DNA of 64,000 bases, from the NCBI GenBank assembly GCA_020809705.1, contig CP085827.1, positions 3,286,001-3,350,000 of the forward strand. The letters are read 5' to 3'. This DNA comes from Calonectria ilicicola (lineage: Eukaryota; Ascomycota; Sordariomycetes; Hypocreales; Nectriaceae). Position numbers and translations under genes: made by a program. This document shows, piece by piece, positions 46,311-56,851 of the stretch; position 1 is the stretch's first letter, and the number at the start of each line of letters is the position of its first letter. The notes under the pieces were generated by a model. The model did no database searches and was not told where the DNA came from. It saw only the letters and a list, made by a program, of their open reading frames with translations.

Positions 46311-48840
46311 ATGGACAAGATGGCATTAGGCGGGACTTTGGCCTATAATGATCGCATCGAATCATTTCGCGCAGAAGAATACCCAATGCTGAAAGGCTAG
46401 TGTCGTGAAACTAGATAACGTTGCCCAAATCGTGTTGCTAATGTCTTTGTTAGAACAGGTTTACCTTGATCATGCCGCCACCACGCTATATGCAAATTCG
46501 CTACTGGAAAGGTTTGTCGTAGATATGAGCAGCAATCTATACGGCAATCCCCATTCCGCTTCTAGCTCATCGCAGACATCAACTGCCCGCATTGAACTTG
46601 TTCGTGAACGAGTTCTTGAGTTTTTCAACGCAGATCCATCGCACTTCGATGTAGTATTTGTGGCAAACGCAAGTGCTGGGATTAAGCTTGTTGCAGAAGC
46701 CTTTCGGGCCTGCCCAGGCGGCTTCACATATTTGTATCATCAAGCTTGCCATACAAGCTTAGTCGGGGTCCGAGAGGAGGCCTGTGATAGTCAATGTGTG
46801 AACGATCAGTTTGTACACGACTGGCTGGGTGGCAACACTAGCCGAGACGATGTTGGTTCTGAAAGAACTACGTTATTCGCATATCCTGCTCAGTCAAATA
46901 TGGACGGTCGACGGTATCCTCTAAATTGGAGTCGCAAAATACGTGAACGACAACTCGAGTCCCCTCATACAACTTATACACTGCTTGATGCTGCTGCATA
47001 TGTCTCAACGTCCCCGTTGGATCTCCACGACGTGGAATCAGCTCCTGATTTTATCGTGCTAAGTTTCTATAAAATATTCGGCTTTCCCGATCTTGGCGCT
47101 CTAATAGTGAAACGAGAAGCCGGTTCTCTCCTTCGAGGTAGGAAATATTTCGGCGGTGGCACCGTCGATATGGTGGTATGTGCGAAGGAGAGCTGGCACG
47201 CACCGAAATCACACGATCTTCATGAGTCACTGGAAGACGGCACTCTCCCAATTCATAGTATCACTGCATTAAATTCTGCAATCGACATTCACCAAAAGCT
47301 TTACAGCTCCATGGATGATATATCAAAGCATACCACCTACTTAACCAGGAGACTACGTCAAGGCCTTGAGAATATGAGACATGGGAACGGAGAGCCGGTC
47401 TGCACCATGTATTCACCAAAAGACAGCGACACATCATCAGATCTCGGTATAGGCTCCACCGTTGCATTTAACTTGAGAGGACCCTGTGGATCTTGGGTCA
47501 GCTTAACCGAGTTCGAAAAGCTAGCAACGCTCCACGCCTTTCACCTTCGGACAGGCGGGGTATGCAATCCAGGTGGGATTGCAGCGGCACTCAACCTCGA
47601 GCCCTGGGAAATGAAAAGAAATTTCTCCAACGGTTATCGATGCGGTGATGAAAATGATGTCATAAATGGAAAACCAACGGGCATAATCCGTGCTAGTTTT
47701 GGTGCTATGAGCACCGTCAAGGATGTGGATAAGTTCATTGCTTTCATTCGCGAATTCTATCAAATTACACAATTAGCTGAGCCCCAGCCTATTCGCAAGA
47801 TGTTCGATTCCAATGAAATGGATACTATTCGCGTTGAGGATATCATAATTTATCCCATAAAAAGCTGCGGTGGGTTTCACATCCCGGAGAATCAGTTGTG
47901 GGAAGTCAGGCCAGAAGGGCTTGCGTGGGATCGCGAATGGTGCCTGGTACATACTGGATCAGGCCAGGTTTTGAATCAAAAGCGATATCCACTAATGGCC
48001 CTCTTTCATCCATCCATAGACCTTGAAAAGGGTACTCTGGAGATTACTTACAGGGGGAAGCTTCCAGAGAGTCACCAGAGTTCAATTGCCATTCCACTTT
48101 CTCTTAACCCAAGCTTGTTCAATCCAACAGTGTTTCTAAAAGATGCGCCATCACGAGTATGCGGCCAGAGTATTTCAGCGCAAAGATATATCTCAGCTGA
48201 AATCAATACATTTTTCTCGAGCATCCTGGGTGTTAAATGCGCGCTCGCACGTTTTCCTGCTGGAGGTCAGGGACAAAGCATGCGTTACGCCAAAGCGCAC
48301 ATCCAAAAGCACCAACTTGATGAGGCGACGAAGCATAATGCCTCATTGGGGTTGAAAAGTTTACAATCCTTACAAGAGCCGTATTCAGACGCAAAAAGAC
48401 CCAAAATATTACTCTCTAACGAGAGCCCCATACTCGCCATCACTTCAGCCAGTCTACATGCACTGAATGCAGAGATAATCAAGAGTGGTGGGAAACCAGT
48501 GTCCCCTGATGTATTCCGCGCAAATGTTGTTATTGGATGCAGGTCTCAGACTCCTGGATTCGGCGCTTACTCTGAGGACTTTTGGAGTAGTTTGAAGATT
48601 GGACAACTAAACTTTGAGACGTTGGGCTCATGCCGCAGATGCCACATGGTTTGCATCAATCAAAAGACGGCAGATAAAAGTAATGAGCCATTTAATACAT
48701 TATCCAAAACGAGACGGTTCGATGGAAAGGTATTTTTCGGGACTCATATTTCTCCCGTCCAAAAATCGGAGTTGTCTTCATGGTATGGGGGAACTGAAAT
48801 GGGAATAGCAATCGGTCATTCCGTCCACGCACATCAATAA
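46311..48840 (+). CDS. Molybdenum cofactor sulfurase (HxB/MOCOS type), two exons
   Basis: Exons 46311-46395 and 46454-48840 give 823 codons. The N-terminal half is a NifS-like PLP enzyme: YLDHAATTLYA at the start, the PLP lysine in SFYKIFGFPDLGA (about Lys235), and the persulfide cysteine in RTGGVCNPGG (about Cys399). The C-terminal 270 residues are MOSC-type: VEDIIIYPIKSCGGFHI opens the beta-barrel part, and GSCRRCHMVCINQ lies near the end. The enzyme takes sulfur from cysteine and places it on the molybdenum cofactor, which activates xanthine dehydrogenase and aldehyde oxidase. Exon 1 is needed because the family start YNDRIESFRAEEYPMLK lies upstream in another frame. The only way to join them is a GC-AG intron of 58 nt. 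The ATG at 46311 was chosen; an upstream in-frame ATG at 46212 would add 33 atypical residues. Confidence 0.94.
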
Positions 48841-49198
48841 AAGTTTTGTTTACATGGTGAAATAGGGAAACAACGCTTAGTATTTTGCAGAATACAATTG
48901 AAGTCTTTGTCTCAAATTCGTTGTTTGCAAGTAACCAAGACAAAACCGAGATATCGTAAGATAGTAGCAGAAAAAAAACCAAAAATATACCATCAATTTA
49001 GCTACATACACATGGTATAATAATTTACTTGTTTTCTTTTGAATTTTCATTTATATCAGTATGAGATTCCTAGATGGTAGGGGAGAAATGAAAATTGCGT
49101 ATTGCGCCCCTCCTTCAAAAAGTCGGCTGCGTGATGGGAATTGTGGGCCTCAAGATTCTTCAGATGAAATTCCCGCAGCGAACTCTAACAATCGATCG
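48841..49198. other. Intergenic region
   Basis: AT-rich 3' region of the cofactor sulfurase gene and 5' flank of the tRNA-Ile gene. No gene was recognised. Confidence 0.6.
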
Positions 49199-49294
49199 GC
49201 TTCCATAGCTCAGTTGGTCAGAGCTTCGTACTAATAATTGCTCCGGCAAATGTTGGTGATGCGGAGGTCGCAGGTTCAAGCCCTGCTGGGAGCA
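49199..49294 (+). tRNA. tRNA-Ile (AAU) with a 22-nt intron
   Basis: Acceptor stem GCTTCCA pairs with TGGGAGC, followed by discriminator A. The D arm is GCTC-AGTTGGTCA-GAGC. The anticodon stem TCGTA/TGCGG encloses loop CTAATA-(intron)-A with anticodon AAT. The T arm is GCAGG-TTCAAGC-CCTGC. The intron (about 49236-49257, one-base ambiguity) sits after position 37, the canonical place for nuclear tRNA introns. Removing it leaves 74 nt. A T-rich tract follows at about 49,320. Confidence 0.95.
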
Positions 49295-49449
49295 TTTAGA
49301 TGTTCACATCGCCTATCGATCTTATTTTTTGCTTTGTCTCCCTTCTTTTTTCCACGTTTCTTTTATTTTTGGTTCTTCAATGCTATTTCTTTCTTATATT
49401 TTTCGCAATTCAGCTCTATTTTCCTTGTAGGTAGATCTATTGCGTCTAA

Positions 49450-51419
49450 TTAAACCGCAATGTAATAATACCGCGTTGCAGCATCGTACTCCAACAGCAC
49501 TTCAGCATTCATCTGCTCAACATCGATCACAACTTGTCGCCACAGATGCACCTCATAAGCATCCGACATAACAGCAGGGGATACCATAGCACAGAGATAT
49601 TGTATCCTTTTGGACCCGGAGTCGCCATTCTCGGCCTCGACATGATGAACCTGGCTTAGGATGATAGCCATATTAACACCAGGCTGTGCAGTTGGCGATT
49701 CTGACTGTGGGCTCCAACTCACGACCATCCCTGGCCGTATGCGATCCTTGAATGGAACCGAGAGACTGCCAGCGTCTGGGTCTTTACTTGATTCTCGATG
49801 TGCCAACCCTGGTCCAGATGTCGATGCCCCCTTTGGACGCTCTTTTGAGTTTGGTGTACGCTTTGAGTCGACATGCATCTGCCATAGTTTCGACCGGAAA
49901 GCTTTGGTCTGCTCAATCGTAACTCCAGGAGTTTTAAGACAGCGGGCCTCGAATTCCGGGCCAGGCAGACGCAAAATTTGAGCCCCAGTCTCGATGGGAG
50001 ACAGAACCGTGGCGTCGATGGAAGGGTTGCCCGACTACATTCGATAATTCGGTTTAGTAAATATTACAACGCAAATTCGAGAATATGGATGAAATCTCAC
50101 ATTATTTTGAATCCAGTGCTTGAGCTGCTGATTTGACCAGGTCATTGGCGCTTTTGGTTCAAAGTTTAGTGGCTTCGAAGTTGGCACCATGACCCGCAAA
50201 GTCTCTGCATATCGAAGAGTGTTTTTGCTTGGACCTACATCTGCAAGACACGGATTGATGCAGGCGATGACTGCAGTTTTACAAGGTCGTTGGGTTGTTG
50301 GGTCAAATACGTGTTTCAACACTTTGGTCAAGGCACTCTGACGGAAGGGCACATGAGCCTTCTTTTTTGAGCCCACCAAAGTACCAACCAGGGCATCGGC
50401 TTCGGCTTTTCCCCGAATGCAATCCTTCAGCACAGATAAGCTTGTGTTGATCTCACGCGTCTCCTTCATTCGCTGCGTGGTGTGAGCTATGGAATCACGG
50501 GCAGCCTCGGAGCCGGCCAAATCGATGAGATATAGCAAACCATCGGGAGCTTCAGTGTCGCTAGGGTTCTCAATTCGAATCCGGCAAATTGAGTGCGAGC
50601 GGGACGAAGTGTCATTCTTTTCAGTGGACTCTGTGCGTCGAAAGGTGGTTGCCATATCGATCAGATTGAGCATCTCGTCTGCCGTGGTTATCTGGTGTTC
50701 GATAGCACCAGTAAGCTGGGTGACGCCAAGGGAGTCTTCTAGGATAGAAATAGGGCTGCAGTTGTTCAGCAGGTCTAGGATTAAGCCATTAGAGGTTTGG
50801 TCGATTAATTATGGGGATTGTTGGGACTGTACCGCGTGCAGAATTGCCCGCCAGTTCGAAGATTGTTACGTGAATATTACGGCTTCCATCAAGACTTCCT
50901 CCCAAGATTTCTCGAGCAACAAGGCGCTCCAGACGAGTCACTGTGTACGTTTTTCCGGAGCCAGTCTGTCCATAGGCAAAGAGCGTGCCGATGCCGCCAT
51001 TCCAAGCCCAAGGTACAAGGGGCTTAACGGCGTCGGCATAAATGTCTTCAGTTGTGGCTGCTGCATCATACACACGATCCACTTGAAAATTGAACGACTT
51101 GCATGCACGAGTTAACAAATAGAAATTAGTTGGGATGCAGGTACAGCCAGCTTACTCGCAAAAGGGCCGGCCCGCGAACGGGATGCCTGAGCTCGTGAAT
51201 GTCCAAAATATTGGAATCTTTTTCGCGAGGAAATACAGATGGGGGCCAGCCCACATCCCGCTCGTCATCCAGCAGTGGCCGAAGCCGTGTGGTGACCAAC
51301 ATGTCCGGGGCACGTGCAGGAACTGCATCTGCAATTGGGCTGCTGGCTGACTTGGGTGGCTTGAAGCGCTGCACCAAGGTTTGATAGCGATCGATATTTT
51401 CAAGAAGAAATTGTTCCAT
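49450..51419 (-). CDS. Compact kinesin motor protein (kinesin-13-like), four exons
   Basis: Exons 51156-51419, 50833-51097, 50101-50774 and 49450-50034 (introns 58, 58 and 66 nt) join into 595 codons. The motor domain fills about residues 45-400: ATP-binding P-loop GQTGSGKT (131-138), switch I NDTSSRSH, switch II LIDLAGSE, and the microtubule-binding VPFRQSALTKVLKHVF. The end of the motor (NTLRYAETLRVM) is followed by a short region with WSNQQLKHWIQNN, resembling a SAM-like helical module, then a Ser/Pro-rich linker and a beta-rich C-terminus. There is no long coiled coil, so it may act as a monomer or bind microtubule ends. The motor style is closest to kinesin-13 (microtubule-depolymerising) members. 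Family placement is by eye. Confidence 0.92.
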
Positions 51420-52466
51420 TGTGGAAAATAAGAGGAGCTATGGGTTTTTTTTGTCGATTGTGTGTTTCCAAAGTGGGTTTCTGAAGGAAAAGAAAAAAAC
51501 AAAGGTAATTGATTGCGAAGGTGAGATAAAATCTGTGTCTCGGGGGTTTATTATTGGAAATCCAAGAGATCCAAAATCGCCTTTAAAATAAATAAAAAGG
51601 AGCAAGTTTTGGTTTGAGTACTGATAAGCAACAGTATTGGCTTTTTTACTTCGTGTCGGATCCATGGTTGATGATCCTCAGTCCCTGGTTGGTTTGTTTC
51701 TTGTCTGCCTGGCGCTATCAACAAGCCATTGTTATCACTTGGGAAGGTCATGTTAGTTGCTGTGGGAACAGGCTCCAACCGGAGAAAGGAGCTCAATTGG
51801 GGCTAATCCAGCTGCCTAAATTGACGACATGAAGTTCATCGGCGAGAGAGCCACTACAGGAAGAATTCGCTGAAGCCATCACGATTCTCATGAGACGCGT
51901 AGGGTAGCCATCCCACCTCGTGTTCCCAGCACATCATTATTGGGCTCCAATCCCGTCAGAGTGGGGCAGAGGACTTTTGTTTATTTCCTCTCGGCTCGTA
52001 CCGATCAGTCATCAAGCGCTTAAATCCGGAGGAGGCCTCCACTTCGGGTGTTTCTCCAATTTCCTCCACCAGAACTCCCCGAATTGAGTTTTCGTTTCAG
52101 CCCTAGCTGCGGGAATGATGTGCAAGCGAGATGGCAGTTGGAGGATGCTCTTGCTGCCCGAGATCGGCACTATGTGGCACCCATCTCTCAAGCTGTTAAT
52201 CCTCACAGGGCCTCACCAGAAGTGCCCCAGTGTAGGCGGCCGACATAGACTACTTTTTAGGCTAATAACCATAAGTGCTAACAATGCAGACCACCTGCAG
52301 CTGATCGGCTCAGACGGCTCGTCTAGCTCAGCTCACGCAGGGGGGTAGCAACGTGCCTGAGTTGTGGCGTGGCTGTGTCAGCAAAAGTTCGTGACACAAT
52401 GACACCCCGCGTTGTGATCTGCAAACTTGCTCTTTCTCCTCAACATTTTCCCCTCAAGCAAGAACC
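51420..52466. other. Divergent intergenic region
   Basis: Holds the promoters of the minus-strand kinesin gene and the plus-strand GH16 gene. Open frames of 60-80 codons on both strands show no recognisable feature. The last 80 bp before 52467 are CT-rich as in a fungal leader. Confidence 0.55.
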
Positions 52467-53588
52467 ATGAGGTGCTTGTCTGGTCTATCACTGGTGTTGC
52501 GGCTGGCCTCGCTGGCTGCCGTGGTCCTCGCCCAGACGGTCAAGGACAGTGAATGCGACTGCTTTTTGACAAACGGTTCCAAGCCGGAATACTTCACCAA
52601 CCACATGTTTTTCGATTTTCGCAGTCTCTCCAAATATGCTGGCGTACCAACTCCGGTTCGGACCTATTCCAAGGTTTCTGAAGCCCCCTATTCCAGTGAT
52701 TACTTTGAGAGTGATGAATGGCAAGATGTCTGGGACATTCAAACCTGGGACAACAGTTATGGACCAGGTGAGGGCTTGTCGAACGACGCGGGCGTACTTA
52801 TGGCCAATTCAAAAAGCAATGTCTATATCGAAGACAATGAAGACAACGATCCTGCCTCGGACACATACTTGACCCTGCGCACAAAGCGCCTTCCCGGCTT
52901 TCAGACTACCGCAGAGTTCGAGAGCGTCAAATCAAACTATCTCTACGTGTCTATGAGAATGCTGGCTCGGACTGTTGGGAGTGCTGGAGCTGTCACGGGC
53001 ATGTATACCTACCGCGATGCCACTGGAAAGTTGGCCGACATCCAAGAATCTGACATTGAGATGTTGACTCGGGGTCCGAAAGATAAGATTCAGTACACCA
53101 ACCAACCGTCTTATACAGATGACGGCGGAACAATTCCTGAAGCCACGAGGAATTCTTCTACGCCAGACTGGACAGAATGGGTCACTCATCGCTTGGACTG
53201 GCACCATGACGTCGTGATTTGGTATGTCAACGGCAAGGAAACCGAAAGAATCGAATTTCAGACACCAAAGGACCCTGTAAATATCCACTTTAGCTCCTGG
53301 AGCGATGGTGGTACTTGGAGTGGAAACATGTCGATGCTTGACCAAGCACTACAGCAGATCCAATGGATCGAGATCTTATACAATACGACCGACAAGAATG
53401 TGGTCGAGATGCGCGATATCTGGGGGCGGAAACGAGCCGAAAAGACGTGCAAAACTGTATGCAGTGTGGATGAGAGCTCTGAAGTAGGGACTGCGGTAAT
53501 TTACTCGGATGCTAACCGCATCAAGGTTGATGCGGTTTGGATGATGGTGGTCATGGTGGGCTTCACTCTAGTTACTCAGCTTTTTTAA
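52467..53588 (+). CDS. Secreted, probably GPI-anchored glycoside hydrolase family 16 protein
   Basis: Single exon, 373 codons. A signal peptide covers about residues 1-22 (LVLRLASLAAVVLA). The body has a concanavalin-A-like GH16 fold. The catalytic signature ExDxE is present as E194-S-D-I-E198, with nucleophile and acid/base glutamates both intact. Further family landmarks are HRLDWHHDVVIWYVNGKE and the IHFSSWSDGG segment with the substrate-binding tryptophan. N-glycosylation sequons are seen (for example NSST, NMS, NTT). The C-terminus ends in a hydrophobic stretch (VWMMVVMVGFTLVTQLF) after a small-residue region, as in GPI attachment signals. GH16 enzymes cut or transfer beta-1,3/1,4-glucans; a GPI-anchored one would act at the cell wall. 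Whether it is a hydrolase or a wall-remodelling transglycosylase is not decided here. Confidence 0.9.
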   Translation: MRCLSGLSLVLRLASLAAVVLAQTVKDSECDCFLTNGSKPEYFTNHMFFDFRSLSKYAGVPTPVRTYSKVSEAPYSSDYFESDEWQDVWDIQTWDNSYGPGEGLSNDAGVLMANSKSNVYIEDNEDNDPASDTYLTLRTKRLPGFQTTAEFESVKSNYLYVSMRMLARTVGSAGAVTGMYTYRDATGKLADIQESDIEMLTRGPKDKIQYTNQPSYTDDGGTIPEATRNSSTPDWTEWVTHRLDWHHDVVIWYVNGKETERIEFQTPKDPVNIHFSSWSDGGTWSGNMSMLDQALQQIQWIEILYNTTDKNVVEMRDIWGRKRAEKTCKTVCSVDESSEVGTAVIYSDANRIKVDAVWMMVVMVGFTLVTQLF

Positions 53589-54984
53589 CGAGGTCACGAA
53601 TTTTTCTCACGAATGCTGACGGTTTAAGTCTTCTGAAACTAGGTAAATGGCTTCAGCAACAATTTAAAGCCTTTGATACAAAATTGACACGTTGCAAAGG
53701 GTGGGTGACCGCGTAAAAATTCCCAAGTGGTCGAACATGTGAGGTACGGCGCATTTTCTTTGTGCCATCGTGTGTGTGTAAATAATTTTGTTACGAAATA
53801 AACAAAAGCGGTGGTGGCAAATGGTAATTCTGGTGGGAAGTGATATGATCTATTCAGACTTGGGCCGAAGACCAGCCGGTATGACAGACATTTCACCGTG
53901 TCATTTGATTCACAGATATTTTATGTCAGATAGAAGCAACATCACTAATATTACGCGTTTTCTGACCGAGAACCGTGATGCAAGATTAGGTGGAGCCATG
54001 AAATTGTCCAGTCACCAGCTAGGCCCATCGTATGCTAGACAGAGACTTGGTATATGTATCATTGCAACCCGCTTGTGTGAGACCAGGTGTAATTTTGACA
54101 GACGCAAATTAATTACATTTACGTAGTCGGTGCAAGTATCGGTGATATCAGAGTCGATAGTGTGACTAACTCATTATATCGGTGATGAACACGGCTGAGA
54201 ACTTTGAATTACAGTCAAGTTACGGTGAAATAGGATTTTGGAGCAGGTATGTTGTGTGAGTGAAGCGACCTGCAACTGCCGATGACGGTTTGGGTTAAGA
54301 AAGGTGCGATAGCCTGGACTAGCAAAACCATGTTTTTGGGAAAGTCAACAGAATGATATTAGATAAATAGCTTCACAAGAGAAATTATGAGGGTCATCAA
54401 ATTTGCTTGAGGGGAGAAGCTATTACTTGACCAAGTGGTGTGTTTTAGCAAGTGTCCGCCCGCTTAGTCATGCGGAGATAGAATCGACTTTCGCACCCCG
54501 AATGGATTAAAGGACTGTATGATCTGCATGGGAATGGGGCAATTACGAAGTGATACAAGGTTTACGTTACGAAATTATCATCGTGAAATATCACGCAACA
54601 GACCCAGCCCCCTTCTGGTAAGAGATTCGGACGAAATATTCGAGTCCGCCATTGAGCACTATTATTTTGCATCGCATATTCGAAATATCAAAGAAAAACA
54701 AAGAGAAAGAAAGAGGACACGTAAAAGACCGTCATTTTATGCACATATATCTTTAAAGTTGAGTTATACGGTCTTGTTCATCTTCAAAGCCTTGCTCAGG
54801 ATATCTCAACTGGACTGATGTACTTGGGCATACTTACAAAGCCCCATGGAATGTAACCGTGAGAATGTGCACGGATCCCTCAGTGAAAATTAGATGAACT
54901 TACCGCTTCAATTTCCCCCTGGTCACTTAGACCACCTCCGCCGCTGACCAAGAGCCGTGTGATTTTGGCCGAGACTTGAACACA
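53589..54984. other. Intergenic region
   Basis: About 1.4 kb between two plus-strand genes, moderately AT-rich. Open frames around 53,788-54,126 and 54,519-54,818 have no recognisable feature. Confidence 0.55.
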
Positions 54985-54991
54985 TATATAA
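54985..54991 (+). promoter_or_regulatory. TATA-box candidate of the kievitone-hydratase-like gene
   Basis: TATATAA 96 bp upstream of the chosen ATG at 55081, which supports that start over the ATG at 55024. Confidence 0.6.
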
Positions 54992-55080
54992 CGCTGTGAA
55001 TCCTCCCAAACATTTTGACGATTATGCAACTATTCATTCCACCTTTCAACTATCTACTCATAGCAACATCGACTTGTACA

Positions 55081-56166
55081 ATGAAGTTCTCTATTTCTCT
55101 TCCCGCTCTTACTGCTTGTATGCTGCAGGGCGCTTTCGCTTATTCTTTTTATCCGGAAAATAACGAAAGTTTTACAAACGTATGCCAATCACTGCGACCT
55201 CATTCATTCAGCTTATTAACATGGAAATAGAGTAAACTACCTTGGCAATACAATATCTCTGAGACGGCAACCCTAACAGGTGTTACATCCTCTTACTGGA
55301 CCTGTTCATTCTTGACGGCTTCGGATAACCATCAATATGTGCTCCTAGGACACACCATGTGGATAGGTGGAGCTGCTACGGCGCGGGCTTCTATTCTGGA
55401 CCTCGATGATATGGACTACTACGAAATGTTCCTGTATGACTTGGCAAACGAGACCGTTACAGCCCCCAACGACCGTTTTGATGCATCGGTTGGCGATGTT
55501 GGCATTAGAAGTCTTACAGACGACAACGTCAGTCTTCTGCACTCATACAGCAACCACGGAAATGTCCGATATGACCTGACAGTATCGGCGTCCTCTCAGG
55601 CTTTGTACAATGGCGGCTTGGGTGTGTTCGAATTTTCTGGTGACGCCTGTGGCGAATGGGGCATCCCGGCAGGTCGGACCGAGGGAACATTCTACGCGAG
55701 AGGAAAGGAACTCCAGATCATCCCAGAGAAGTCTTTCACGTGGTACGACCGGCAATGGGGAAACGGTACTGCGCCAGTTCAAAACTACACCTGGTTTCAA
55801 CTACATGTTCCTGGGACAGACATCAAGGCCAGCATGTGGGCCATCGACTATTCGGATTCACAAATTCGCATTGCCACTTTCCGGTTTGCGGATGGCACTC
55901 ACCAAGTCTACCCATTTGAGTTCACCCAATCCAGTCAGGCCACGTACTATTCCGAAGCCAACAATCGTACATATGCCACTGCTTGGACGCTTGAGTTCCC
56001 TGGTCGAGGGCACATCGATGTGAAGAGCGTTCGCCCTGATCAAGTGACTTATAACACATCAAGCGTTGCTCCTGCTGCCTATGAAGGCTTCTCAGTTTTC
56101 AACGTTTCACTCTTTGGTATTGATGCAGAAGGATATGGTCTGACTGAAGTTGTTTTTAGCATCTAA
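55081..56166 (+). CDS. Secreted kievitone-hydratase-like (lipocalin-like, AttH/CrtC fold) protein, two exons
   Basis: Exons 55081-55179 and 55231-56166 (intron 51 nt, phase 0) give 344 codons. The signal peptide MKFSISLPALTACMLQGAFA argues for the start at 55081. The body carries the two-lobed beta-barrel family pattern: LLGHTMWIGG, then YDLTVSASSQALYNGG, and the hallmark stretch GTFYARGKELQIIPEKSFTWYDRQWGNG with the conserved Trp-Tyr-Asp-Arg-Gln-Trp core. About eight N-glycosylation sequons fit secretion. Characterised relatives include the secreted kievitone hydratase of bean-infecting Fusarium, which detoxifies a plant defence compound. Related lipocalin-like folds act as pericyclases in fungal secondary metabolism. 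No polyketide synthase or similar gene is nearby, so a secreted hydratase-like role is the better guess. The substrate is unknown. Confidence 0.88.
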
Positions 56167-56851
56167 AGCAATGATTTCTGGTCATTGTGGTGGTGCCATA
56201 TTTTTTTTTCAACTTTTTCAACTGTGTAAATTGAGGTAGACTGTTTCAATGACATTGCGTAATTTAACCATGAAAATGAACCCCAAAGATCTGTGGGATG
56301 GACCTGAATAAAAAGTTTCCAAGTTGAAAATTTCTGTGTGCTCTTTGATCCGCGCTCCAACACACGGATTGACATGTTCTATCTTTGTTAACTGCCGAAG
56401 CACCCACATAGCCTAGCTCTCCACAAAAGAGCTACGCTTGGCATTGTAATTCCATAATTCGTGGCAAATGAAACCATAATAAAACTGTAATCTTGTAGCA
56501 TGTTGCCTTTGAGTTAAGTGGGGGCAACACGATAAGGGCCGTCAGAGTGGTGGTGCAATGGGGTTCTAACCCAACCACAGTACAACAATGGAACTATATC
56601 GGAGAACACTACTCTTGAGTAATCACTTTCAAGAGAGGCACATGATGAATTAATGGAACAACATCACGGATCGGTTAACTGAATTACCGATGAGCGAAGG
56701 TGAGTGATTGCTCGGATCTGATTTATGAGGAACCCCCTCAGATATAGAAGACTTAGCAAGCCAGCTAATCTCTCGGATTCGTGCTTATGTTCTCACCATT
56801 AATTGGGAATTTTTATTCCATCTTGCCACTCACATTAAAGAAATTGTCGTC
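56167..56851. other. Intergenic region
   Basis: AT-rich spacer containing the 3' region of the kievitone-hydratase-like gene and the promoter of the proline-rich gene. No gene was recognised. Confidence 0.55.
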
